A stretch of 64,000 nt of DNA, taken from Fistularia commersonii (Eukaryota > Chordata > Actinopteri > Syngnathiformes > Fistulariidae). Positions 47,201 through 58,232 of the stretch are shown here, piece by piece. A model generated the notes under the pieces. It saw only the letters and a list, made by a program, of their open reading frames with translations. It had not been told where the DNA came from and made no database searches. The first letter of the stretch is position 1; the number at the start of each line of letters is the position of its first letter. The translations under genes and the position numbers were made by a program. The DNA lies in NCBI GenBank assembly GCA_037954325.1, contig JBBMNZ010000071.1, positions 38,501-102,500 on the forward strand. Direction: 5' to 3'.

Positions 47201-50200
47201 GGCTTCCGCTCTCCTCCGCTTCTCCTCTCATCCGCTCCGCCGCTCCTCCGCCTCGGGCCCTGGTACTCCTGAACTGCTAGACATAAGCGAATCAGGCTCC
47301 AGGTCCTGGTACTCCCTCTCCGCGGGACTCAGGCGAATTGCCGGCCGGGCTTCCGCTCTCCTCCGCTCCTTCGCTCCTCCGCTCCTCCGTTCTGGCCCTG
47401 GTACTCCTGAACTGCTGGACATAAGCGAATTAGGTTCCAGGCCCTGGTACTCCCTCTCCGCGGGACTTAGGCGAATTTTTGGCCGGGCTTCCGCTCTCCT
47501 CCGCTCTTCCGCTCCTCCGGTCATCTGCTCATCCGCTCCGGGCCCTGGTACTCCGGACCGCTTGACATAAGTGAATCAGGCTCCCAGCCCTGGTACTCCT
47601 GAACTGCTGGACATAAATGAATCAGGCTCCAGGCCCTGGTACTCCCTCTCCGCGGGACTCAGGCGAATTGCCGGCCGGGCTTCCGCTCTCCTCCACTCCT
47701 CCGCTCATCCACTCATCCGCCCCTCCCCTCCTCCGCTCCTCCGCACCTGGCCCTGGTACTCCTGAATTGCTGAACATCATTAAATCACGCTTCAGGCCCT
47801 GGTACTCCCTTTCCGCGGGACTCAAGCGAATTGTCGGCAGGATTCCGCTCTCCTCCGCTCCTCCGCTCCTCGGCTCCTCCCCACCTCCGCTCCTCCGCTC
47901 CTCCGCTCCTCCGCTCCTCCGCTTCTCCGCTCCTCCACTCCTCCGCTCCTCCGCTCCTCCGCTTCTCCTCTCATCCACTCCTCCGCACCTCCGCTCCGGG
48001 CCCTGGTACTCCTGAACTGCTGGACATAAGCGAATCAGGCTCCAGGCCCTGGTACTCCCTTTCCGCGGGACTTAGGCGAATATTCGGCCGGGCTTTCGCT
48101 CATTCCGGCTCCTCCGCTCCTCCGCTCCTCCGCTCCTCCGCTCCTCCGCTCCTCCGCTCCTCCGCTCCTCCGCTCCTCCGCTCTGGGCCCTGGTACTCCT
48201 GAACTGCTTGCCATAAGCGAATCAGGCTCCAGTCCCTGGTACTCCAGATCCGCGGGACTAAGGCAAAAAGTGGGCCGGGGTTCCGCTCTCCTCCGCTCCT
48301 CCACTCATCCAACCCTCCGCTCGTCCGCTCCTCCGCTCCAGCCCTGGTACTCCTGAACTGCTGGATATCATTAAATCACGCTTCTGGTCCTGGTACTCCC
48401 TTTCCGCGGGACTCAGGCGAATTGTCGGCCGGATTCCGCTCTCCTCCGGTCCTCCGCTCCTCCGCTTCTCCGGTCCTCCGGTCCTCCGCTCCTCCCCTCC
48501 TCCGTTCCGGCCCTGGTACTCCTGAACTGCTGGACATAAGCGAATCAGGCTCAAGGCCCTGGTACTCCTTCTCCGCGGGACTTAGGCGAATTGTCGGCCG
48601 GGCTTCCGCTCTCCTCCGCTTCTCCTCTCATCCGCTCCTCCGCACCTCCGCTCCGGGCCCTGGTACTCCTGAACATCTAGACATAAGCGAATCAGGCTCC
48701 AGGCCCTGGTACTCCCTTTCCGCGGGACTTAGGCGAATATTCGGCCGGGCTTACGCTCACCTCCGCTCCACCGCTCATCCGCTCATCCGCTCCTCCGCTC
48801 CTCCGCTCTGGGCCCTGGTACTCCTGAACTGCTTGCCATAAGCGAATCAGGCTCCAGGCCCTGGTACTCCCTTTCCGCGGGACTTAGGCGAATTGTCGGC
48901 CGGGCTTCCGCTCTCCTCCGCTTCTCCTCTCATCCGCTCCGCCGCTCGTCCGATTCGGGCCCTGGTACTCCTGAACTGCTAGACATAAGCGAATCAGGCT
49001 CCAGGTCCTGTTACTCCCTCTCCGCGGGACTTAGGCGAATTGTTTGCCGGGCTACCGCTCTCCTCCGCTCCTCCGCTCTTCCGCTCCCCCGCTCCGGGCC
49101 CTGGTACTCCGGACCGCTTGACATAAGTGTATCAGGCTCCAAGCCCTGGTACTCCCAATCCGCGGGACATAGGGGAAATGTGGGCCGGCCTTCCGCTCTC
49201 CTCCGCTCCTCCGCTCCTCCGCTCCTCCGATCATCCGCTCATCCGCTCATCCGCTCATCCGCTCATCCGCTCATCCGCTCCTGCGCTCCTCCGCTCCTCC
49301 GCTCCTGGCCCTGGTACTCCTGAACTGCTGGACATAAGCGACTCAGGTTCTAGGCCCTGGTACTCCTTCTCCGTGGGACTCAGGCGAATTGCCGGCCGGG
49401 CTTCCGCTCTCCTCAGCTCATCCGCTCATCCGCTCATCCGCTCATCCGCTCATCCGCTCCTCCGCTCCTCCGCTCCTCCGCTCCTCCGCTCCTCCGCTCC
49501 TCCGCTCCACCGCTCCGGCCCTGGTACTCCTGAACTGCTGGACATAAGCGAATCAGGCTCCAGGCCCTGGTACTCCCTCTCCGCGGGACTAAGGCGAATT
49601 GTCGGCCGGGCTTCCGCTCTCCTCCGCTTCTCCGCTCCTCCGCTCCTCCGCTCCTCCGCTCTAGGCCCTGGTACTCCTGAACTGCTTGCCATAAGCGAAT
49701 CAGGCTCCAGGCCCTGGTACTCCCAATCCGCGGGACTCAGGCGAAATGTGGGCCGGGCTTCCGCTCTCCTCCGCACCCCCACTCCTCCGCTCATCCGCCC
49801 CTCCGCTCCTCCGCTCCGCCGCTCTGGGCCCTGGTACTCCTGAACTCCTTGCCATAAGCGAATCAGGCTCCAGGCCCTGGTACTCCCAATCCGCGGGACT
49901 CAGGCGAAATGTGGGCCGGTCTTCCGCTTTCCTCCCCACCTCCGCTCCTCCACTCATCCGCCCCTCCGCTCCTCCGCACCTGGGCCTGGTACTCCTGAAT
50001 TGCTGAACATCAATAAATCACGCTTCTGGCCCTGGTACTCCCTCTCCGCTGGACTCAGGCGAATTGTCGGCCGGATTCCGCTCTCCTCCGCTCATCCGCT
50101 CCTCCGCTCCACCGCTTAAACGTTATTTTGCTCATCCGCTCCTCCGCTCCTCCGCTCCTGGCCCTGGTACTCCTGAACTGCTGGACATAAGCGAATCAGG

Positions 50201-53160
50201 CTCCAGGACTTGGTACTCCCTCTCCGCGGGACTCAGGCGAATTGCCGACCGGGCTTCCGCTCACCTCAGCTCATCCGCTCCTCCGCTCCTCCGCTCCTCC
50301 GCTCCTCCGCTCCTCCGCTCCTCCGCTCCACCGCTCCGGCCCTGGTACTCCTGAACTGCTGGACATAAGCGAATCAGGCTCCAGGCCCTGGTACTCCCTC
50401 TCCGCGGGACTAAGGCGAATTGTTGGCCGGGCTTCCGCTCTCCTCCGCTTCTCCGCTCCTCCGCTCCTCCGCTCCTCCGCTCTAGGCCCTGGTACTCCTG
50501 AACTGCTTGCCATAAGCGAATCAGGCTCCAGGCCCTGGTACTCCCAATCCGCGGGACTCAGGCGAAATGTGGGCCGGGCTTCCGCTCTCCTCCGCACCTC
50601 CACTCCTCCGCTCATCCGCCCCTCCGCTCCTCCGCTCCGCCGCTCTGGGCCCTGGTACTCCTGAACTCCTTGCCATAAGCGAATCAGGCTCCAGGCCCTG
50701 GTACTCCCAATCCGCGGGACTCAGGCGAAATGTGGGCCGGTCTTCCGCTTTCCTCCCCACCTCCGCTCCTCCACTCATCCGCCCCTCCGCTCCTCCGCAC
50801 CTGGGCCTGGTACTCCTGAATTGCTGAACATCAATAAATCACGCTTCTGGCCCTGGTACTCCCTCTCCGCTGGACTCAGGCGAATTGTCGGCCGGATTCC
50901 GCTCTCCTCCGCTCATCCGCTCCTCCGCTCCACCGCTTAAACGTTATTTTGCTCATCCGCTCCTCCGCTCCTCCGCTCCTGGCCCTGGTACTCCTGAACT
51001 GCTGGACATAAGCGAATCAGGCTCCAGGACTTGGTACTCCCTCTCCGCGGGACTCAGGCGAATTGCCGACCGGGCTTCCGCTCACCTCAGCTCATCCGCT
51101 CCTCCGCTCCTCCGCTCCTCCGCTCCTCCGCTCCTCCGCTCCTGCGCTCCTCCGTTCCTCCGCTCCGGCCCTGGTACTCCTGAACTGCTGGACATAGCGA
51201 ATCAGGCTCCTGGCCCTGGTACTCCCTCTCCGTGGGACTTAGGCGAATTGTTGGCCGGGCTTCCGCTCTCCTCCGCTCCTCCGCTCCTCCGCTCCTGGGC
51301 CCGGTTCTCCTGAACTGCTTGCCATAAGCGAATCAGGCTCCAGGCCCTGGTACTCCCTTTCCGCGGGACTCAGGCGAGATGTCGGCCGGATTCCGCTCTC
51401 CTCCGCTCATCCGCTCCGCCGCTCCACCGCTTAAACGTTCTTCTGCTCATCTGCCTCTCCGCTCCTCCGCTCCTGGCCCTGGTACTCCTGAACTGCTGGA
51501 CATAAGCGAATCAGGTTCCAGGACCTGGTACTCCCTCTCCGCGGGACTCAGGCAAATTGCCGGCCGGGCTTCCGCTCTCCTCAGCTCATCCGCTTATCCG
51601 CTCCTCCGCTCCTCCGCTCCTCCGCTCCTCCGTTTCTCCGCTCCGGCCCTGGTACTCCTGAACTGCTGGACATAGCGAATCAGGCTCCTGGCCCTGGTAC
51701 TCCCTCTCCGCGGGACTTAGGCGAATTGTTGGCCGGGCTTCCGCTCTCCTCCGCTCCTCCGCTCCTCCGCTCCTCCGCTCTGGGCCCGGTTCTCCTGAAC
51801 TGCTTGCCATAAGCGAATCAGGCTCCAGGCCCTGGTACTCCCTTTCCGCGGGACTCAGGCGAGATGTCGGCCGGATTCCGCTCTCCTCCGCTCGTCCGCC
51901 CCTCCGCTCCACCGCTTAAACGTTCTTCTGCTCATCCGCTCCTCCGCTCCTCCGCTCCTGGCCCTGGTACTCCCCCTAACTGCTGGACATAAGCGAATCA
52001 GGCTCCAGGCCCTGGTACTCCCTCTCCGCTGGACTAAGGCGAATTGTCGGCCGGGCTTCCGCTCTCCTCCGCTCCTCCGCTCCTCCGCTCCTCCGCTCCT
52101 CCGCTCCTCTGCTCCTCCGCTCTGGGCCCTGGTACTCCTGAACTGCTTGCCATAAGCGAATCAGGCTCCAGGCCCTGGTACTCCCAATCCGCGGGACTCA
52201 GGCGAAATGTGGGCCGGGCTTCCGCTCTCCTCCCCACCTCCGCTCCTCCACTCATCCGCCCCTCCGCACCTCGGCCTGGTACTCCTGAATTGCTGAACAT
52301 CATTAAATCACGCTTCTGGCCCTGGTACTCCCTTTCCGCGGGACTCAGGCGAATTGTCGGCCGGATTCCGCTCTCCTCCGCTCATCCGCTCCTCCGCTCC
52401 ACCGCTTAAACGTTATTTTGCTCATCCGCTCCTCCGCTCCTCCGCTCCTGGCCCTGGTACTCCTGAACTGCTGGACATAAGCGAATCAGGCTCCAGGACC
52501 TGGTACTCCCTCTCCGCGGGACTAAGGCGAATTGCCGACCGGGCTTCCGCTCTCCTCAGCTCATCCGCCTATCCGCTCCTCCGCTCCTCCGCTCCTCCTT
52601 TCCTCCGCTCCTCCGCTCCTCCGCTCCGGCCCTGGTACTCCTGAACTGCTGGACATAGCGAATCAGGCTCCAGGCCCTGGTACTCCCTCTCCGCGGGACT
52701 TAGGCGAATTGTTGGCCGGGCTTCCGCTCTCCTCCGCTCCTCCGCTCCTCCGCTCCTCCGCTCCTCCGCTCCTCCGCTCCTCCGCTCCTCCGCTCTGGGC
52801 CCGGTTCTCCTGAACTGCTTGCCATAAGCGAATCAGGCTCCAGGCCCTGGGACTCCCTTTCCGCGGGACTCAGGCGAGATGTCGGCCGGATTCCACTCTC
52901 CTCCGCTCATCCGCTCCTCCGCTCCACCGCTTAAACGTTCTTCTGCTCATCCGCTCCTCCGCTCCTCCGCTCCTGACCCTGGTACTCCTGAACTGCTGGA
53001 CATAAGCGAATCAGGCTCCAGGCTCTGGTACCCCCTCTCCGCGGGACTCAGGCGAATTGTTGGCCGGGCTTCCGCTCTCCTCCGCTCCTCCGCTCCTCCG
53101 CTCCTCCGCTCCCCCGCTCCTCCGCTCCTCCGCTCCTCCTCTCTTCCGCTCCGGGCCCTT
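44216..53160 (+). repeat. GC-rich minisatellite array, unit 3 (about 8.9 kb)
   Basis: Same A/B half-unit array, the longest of the three. Octamer tails are long and perfect in places (44,281-44,338; 45,381-45,447; 48,109-48,180). An 'atccgctc' octamer variant runs in tandem at 49,231-49,275 and 49,418-49,458. It includes an 821-base duplication near 49,500-51,140. No gene is supported. Confidence 0.9.
49505..51146 (+). repeat. 821-base tandem duplication in the minisatellite
   Basis: Positions 49,505-50,325 and 50,326-51,146 are nearly identical; I see only a few differences (for example 'gaattgtcgg' versus 'gaattgttgg', and 'cgcacccccact' versus 'cgcacctccact'). Each copy spans several A/B half-units, so this is a block duplication above the basic repeat. 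Confidence 0.8.
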
Positions 53161-53746
53161 GAACTCCCGATATGCGGGACTTCGGTGAATTCCGGGCCAG
53201 TCTTCTGCTCTTCTGCTCTCCTCCCCCCCTCCGCTTCTTTGCTCCCCCGCTTTGGACCCTGGAAATCCCGAACCGGGCCGGGCTTCTGCTCTCCGCCTCT
53301 CCTCTGCTCATCCGCTCCAGGCCCTGGCACTCCCTGTCATCCAGTCATTCGCATGTGCGTGCCCGGAAGTCCGGGAGCTCCACTCAACCGTCCGGGGGAT
53401 ACGGGTAAGGGGTCCTGCTCCCCCCCCCTTGCCGCCTCTGAGAAGAGAAACATCTCCGCTCCTCCGCTCCTCCGCTTCTCAAGTCCTCCGCTCCTCCGCT
53501 GCGGAACCAGGTACTACCGATCCGCCAGACTCAGGTGAATTGCGGACAGGGCTTTTGCTGTCCTCCGCTCCTCCGCTTTGGGCCCTGGAACTCCCGAACC
53601 GCTGGACATAAGCGAATCACGGTCCGGGCTTCTGCCCTCCTCCGCTCCTCACCTCATCCGCTCCAGGCCCTGGTACTCCCAGTACGCGGGAACCCCCCCC
53701 CACCCACCAAAACAAACTCTCACACACACACACACACACACACACC

Positions 53747-53783
<37 letters not shown>

Positions 53784-54239
53784 ACACACACACACACAAC
53801 TGAACTCATCATAGCTGTGCTAATAGCATTGGCCGAAACGTATCCACAACAAAACAAACATTAGCTCATCCACTCATTCACATATGTGTGTGCCCAGAGG
53901 TACGGGAGCTCCAGTCATACGTCCGGGTGATCTATGTCCGGAGAAGGCTCACATTGGCCGGTCTAAGGGGTCCTGCTGCCCCCAAGCTTCCCCGCCTTTG
54001 AGAAGAGAAACATAACTCCGCTCCTCCGCTTCTCAACTCCTCTGCTCCTCCGCTATGGGCCCTGGTGCCCCCGATCCTCCGAACTCAGGCGAATAGCGTG
54101 ACGTGCTTCTGCTCTCCTATAAGCCCCTACACACTTCTAACACGGCTGTTATCACCCTGTTACTGCATGACAATGACACCCATTTGCTTTTGATCTCAGT
54201 GTCTGCCACCGTACGGAAAAAGCGGGGGGGACGGGAGAC
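53161..54239 (+). repeat. Unit 4 head
   Basis: Same order as the heads of units 2 and 3. Poly-C is short (53,421-53,428), (CA)n spans 53,721-53,798 and a module starts near 53,860. The G-run is reduced to G7 followed by ACGGGAGACA (54,223-54,239). Confidence 0.8.
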
Positions 54240-54839
54240 ATAAGGGCATTCGTTCTGTATGTAATCAGAAGTTAATAGTGTTAACGGTTCGCGAGAATTT
54301 TTTAATCCTAGACAAAAAAGAAAATTAAAAGGAAATAATTAAATAAATAGATAGAAAAATAAAATTAAAAACTAAAAAAAGAATTGTAAGGGGAATATAA
54401 CATGTAATTAAGTTGGCCGTTCACAAGGAATCTCAGACATCAAACTGTTTTTAATTGAACATAAATAGTACACACAAATATACAAATGTACAAATAAACA
54501 TGGCAAGGTAGAACTGAATGTCAATGAAACAACCAGGGATGAGGAAGCAACGGACAGAAGGACATTTGTTCTGTATGGAATCAGAAGTTAATAGTGTTAA
54601 CGGTTTGTGAGAAATTTACAGTGCTAGACAAAAAAAGAAATTAAAAGGAAATAATTAAATCAATAGATAGACAAATAAAAAATTAAAACGAAAAAAAAAT
54701 TGCAAGGGGAATATAACATGTAATTAAGTTTTTTTTTTGTTTTTTGTTTTTTTTTTTTTCAAAAAAAAGGAATCTCAGACATGGGTAACTGTATATTTTT
54801 TAGTTTTTGGATTTTTCCATAAGCTTTAAGGATTTTTTT
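54240..54839 (-). mobile_element. Duplicated LINE 3' UTR, unit 4
   Basis: Older fragment at 54,240-54,447 and LINE 3' UTR at 54,448-54,839. Order and junction are as in the other units; a T-rich tract at 54,730-54,759 is expanded here. Confidence 0.75.
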
Positions 54840-56197
54840 TTATAATTCAAAATCGTTTATGAAGAAATTAAAATTTGGGGAGCATTTTTGCATTCTGTTT
54901 TTGTGAATGAAGAACTTGGCCAGGCCTAAAAGAACATTGACACGGAGTTCATCTGTTATGTTGCTTATAAGTAAACCAAATGTGATATCATCTTTTGAGA
55001 GGGAAACTGGTGATGATGGAATGAGAATGAGAAAAAATATATGGTCAGTGGTTTCAATGTTGTCTTCACAAAATGTACAAATATTATCTTCAAAAGTAAA
55101 GCGTACCCTCAATAATTCCTTAGATGGGTAGATGTCATTCATAATTTAGAAGTGGGTTTCTTTGTGCCTTGGGGGGTATGGGTAGAGTCAGATACATAGT
55201 TCGCAGCGTGGCAATCGATTCCTTATCAAATTCATTTCAAATATTATTTTTGTTTTGACGTCCAGGGAATAAGTTTCCTGTGAAACATGTCCTAATAAAG
55301 GAGTTGGTGCACTTTCTGTCCGGAATTGAGATTCCCTGGAGTGATAGTCGGGGTAACTGTGGTTGTACGGTTTGGTGCGTCATTATATTTTTGGTCAGGA
55401 ATACAAATTGTCGAGGCAGTGCGTTTCGTAACTTTATCAACTCTAATATGGGAGGCTTAAATCTGTGTGTAGTACAGAACTGTTCATAGTCTAGACGACT
55501 GCCATTGTCATCCATCAAGTCAATTATTGACCATATACCTTTCTCAAAGCATTCCTTGTAAAACAGAGGTTTGTTGCCATGCAGTACATATCGATTGTTC
55601 CAAATTATTGTACTGTGTGTTGAGAAATTGTGTACATATATCATTTTCCAGTATAATAGTATTTGTTTATGGAACTCTGAAAATTGGACAGGAATCTTGT
55701 TGATATCCAAGTCAGAGATAAGTAGAAGACTTAGGCTGCCGACTATGTTGAATAAGTAGTTTGGAGTACAATACCAGAAAAAATGATGATGTTTGATCCA
55801 GGATTTCAACCAGTTCACCTTCAATGTCCCATTCAGGCAGTCCAACTCTATCACTTTCAGCCCTCCGTCACTTGTTTCTTTCCCCATATGTGTTTTTTTT
55901 AGATGGTGTGGTTTGTTCCTCCAGATAAAGTTGAAATTTATTTGGTTAATAGATTTTATGAGTTGATTTGGAGCAGCATTGGAATACACTGGGTATATAC
56001 ATCTGGATAAACATTCCATTTTAGTCAAATATATCGGGCCTAATATTGATAAATCTCTTTGGAGCCATATATTCAATTTAGCTTTACTTTGATTCAGTTT
56101 AGATTCAATGTTCCTGGACTGATTTAACTTTTGGTCCTTAGATAGGAAAATGCTCAAGTATTTTATTTCTGATTTGATAGGAACATTGCTGATTTCC
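54840..56197 (-). pseudogene. LINE ORF2 fragment, unit 4, cut at a recombination junction
   Basis: Minus-strand fragment from SIFLSKDQKLNQSRNIESKL to the FTGNLFPGRQNKNN end (55,237-56,157) plus the C-terminal zinc-knuckle-like part (54,840-55,142). It carries the same separating stop (about 55,144) as the other copies. The RT motif C end (LADDTP) is missing: at 56,197 'gctgatttcct' switches to 'gaagttaatagtg', which is LINE 3' UTR text. This copy is therefore shorter than units 1-3 by about 185 bases at the upstream side. Not functional. Confidence 0.8.
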
Positions 56198-56585
56198 TGA
56201 AGTTAATAGTGTTAACGGTTTGTGAGAAATTTACAATGCTAGACAAAAAAAGAAATTAAAATGAAATAATTAAATCAATAGATAGACTAATAAAAAATTA
56301 AAACGAAAAAAAGATTGCAAGGGGAGTACAACATGTAATTAAGTTGGCGACTCACAAGGAATCTCAGATATCAAACTGTATATTTTTTGTTGATTATATA
56401 TAAACATATACAAAACAAACATATATTGTTTGTTGTTGTTTATTTTTGGGATATGTTGAGGAATATTTGTTGGAAAGGAGTCACAATCGCTTTTTGACAA
56501 TGTCGAAGTGTATAGGTGGCGATAGAATTTAAAGATTTCTGTGGAAATTATAGCCTCATCTGTAATTTCCTTGTTATTAAGACGG
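56198..56585 (-). mobile_element. Internally deleted LINE fragment, second copy (start of unit 5)
   Basis: Matches 2,291-2,680: 3' UTR text followed on the minus strand by the open NKEITDEAIISTEIFKFYRH then LYTS reading, one residue different from the first copy (R for Q). The poly-A tail and outermost 3' UTR are missing because of the junction at 56,197. Its right edge fuses to 'cttccgctttgctccgctcc' exactly as at 2,677-2,700. Confidence 0.7.
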
Positions 56586-56874
56586 TCTTCCGCTTTGCTC
56601 CGCTCCTCCGCTCCTCCGCTCCTCCGCTCCTCCGCTGCGGAACCAGGTACTACCGATCCGCCAGACTCAGGTGAATTGCGGACAGGGCTTTTGCTGTCCT
56701 CCGCTTCTCCGCTTTGGGCCCTGGAACTCCCGAACCGCTGAACATAAGCGAATCACGGTCCGGGCTTCTGCCCTCCTCCGCTCCTCACCTCATCCGCTCC
56801 AGGCCCTGGTACTCCCTGTCCGCGGGAACACCCCCCCCCCCCCCACCCACCAAAACAAACTCTCACACACAGAT

Positions 56875-56933
<59 letters not shown>

Positions 56934-57746
56934 CACAAACACACACACACACACCTGAACTCATCATAGCTGTGCTAATAGCATTGGCCAAAACGTATCC
57001 ACAACAAAACAAACATTAGCTCATCCACTCATTCACATATGTGTGTGCCTAGAGGTACGGGAGCTTAAGTCATACGTCCGGGTGATCTATGTCCGAAGAA
57101 GGCTCACATTGGCCGGTCTAAGGGGTTCTTCTGCCCCCAAGCTTCCCCGCCTCTGAGAGGAGAAAAATTACCTCCGCTTCTCAGCTCCACCGCTCCTCCT
57201 GTATGGGCTCTGGTACTCCCCCCCCCCACCTAAACAAACTCTCACACATACACACACAAACACACTCACACACACACAAAAACACACAAACACACACACA
57301 CACACACACACATACACACACACCTTAACTCATCATAGCTGTGCTAATAGCATTAGCCGAAACGCATCCACAACCAAACAAACATTAGCTCATCCACTCA
57401 TTCACATGTGTGTGCCCAATGGTCCGAGAGCTCCAATCATACGTCCGGGGGATCTATGTCCGGAGTATGCTCACATTAGCCAGTCTAAGGGGTTCTTCTG
57501 CCCCCAAACTTCCCCGCCTCTGAGAGGAGAAACATTACCTCCGCTCCTCCGCTTCTCAGCTCCATCGCTCCTCCGCTTTGGGCCCTGGAATTCCCGAACC
57601 GCTGGACATAAGCGAATCACGGGCCAGGCTTCTGCCCTCCTCCGCTCCTCAGCTCATCCGCTCGAGGCCCCGGTACTCCCTGTCCGCGACCCCCCCCCAC
57701 CTAAACAAATTCACACTCACACACACGCACACACACACACACACAG

Positions 57747-57778
<32 letters not shown>

Positions 57779-57834
57779 CTTAACTCATCATAGCTGTGCT
57801 AATAGCATTAGCCGAAACGCATCCACAACCAAAC
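56586..57834 (+). repeat. Unit 5 head and modules up to the copia insertion
   Basis: A shortened head: 'ctttgctccgctcctcc' passes directly to 'gcggaaccaggtactaccg' (56,637), skipping about 230 bases present in unit 1. (CA)n at 56,863-56,953, then modules from about 57,012 and 57,377. It is interrupted inside 'ccacaaccaaac' by the copia LTR at 57,835. Confidence 0.8.
57830..57834 (+). other. Probable target-site duplication, left
   Basis: CAAAC next to the left LTR. The right partner at 62,662-62,666 is CAAAG. A five-base duplication is the norm for copia integrases. 'caaag' is also a natural variant of this module position (for example 7,355), so the match is plausible but imperfect. Confidence 0.5.
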
Positions 57835-58190
57835 TGTTGCGTTTAAGTTCGCAGCTTCTTCGTTTTCCATGTTTCGGAAGGAATTCACAAGTTTGCCTTG
57901 TTTGAATCGTCTTTTATTTTCTTCTTCACAGCTCCGGGAATCAACATCGGTTAGCCATGGGACATGTACAGTACAGAGTGAGGGAAAAATTCCCGCCAGC
58001 ACCGCTATACCAAAAAAAAAACACTGACGTAGAAGTTAACGTCAAGTTAGCTGAACAGTCGCGAAAAACTAAAACAAGTCCCAAACCTTGTCATAAAGTG
58101 CCATGCATTTCCTGAGAGTAGATACAAATACAACATATGTATACTAGAATGTAAACTCAAATAACACTAATGAGATCCCCTATTTCAACA
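57835..58190 (-). repeat. Copia 3' LTR
   Basis: 356 bases with perfect five-base terminal inverted repeats TGTTG/CAACA. A polyadenylation-like AATAAA is on the minus strand (57,913-57,918). An open frame through this LTR contains the same MENEEAANLNAT text that starts Gag in the other LTR, and here it runs out into flanking DNA. Confidence 0.93.
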
Positions 58191-58199
58191 CCCCCTCTT
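58191..58199 (-). promoter_or_regulatory. Polypurine tract
   Basis: AAGAGGGGG on the minus strand, directly upstream of the 3' LTR. This is the primer for plus-strand DNA synthesis in LTR retroelements; position and composition are as expected. Confidence 0.85.
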
Positions 58200-58232
58200 G
58201 ATCTCAACATCCAAAAAAAAACTTTGGACATT

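Noticed and set aside
10931..53160. Centromeric alpha-like satellite
   Set aside because: The repeats are GC-rich, irregular in length and mixed with microsatellites; nothing seen points specifically to a centromere.
57808..58002. Separate 64-residue gene with MENEEAANLNAT in the left LTR
   Set aside because: It is the LTR-encoded Gag start repeated in the 3' LTR, running into flanking DNA.
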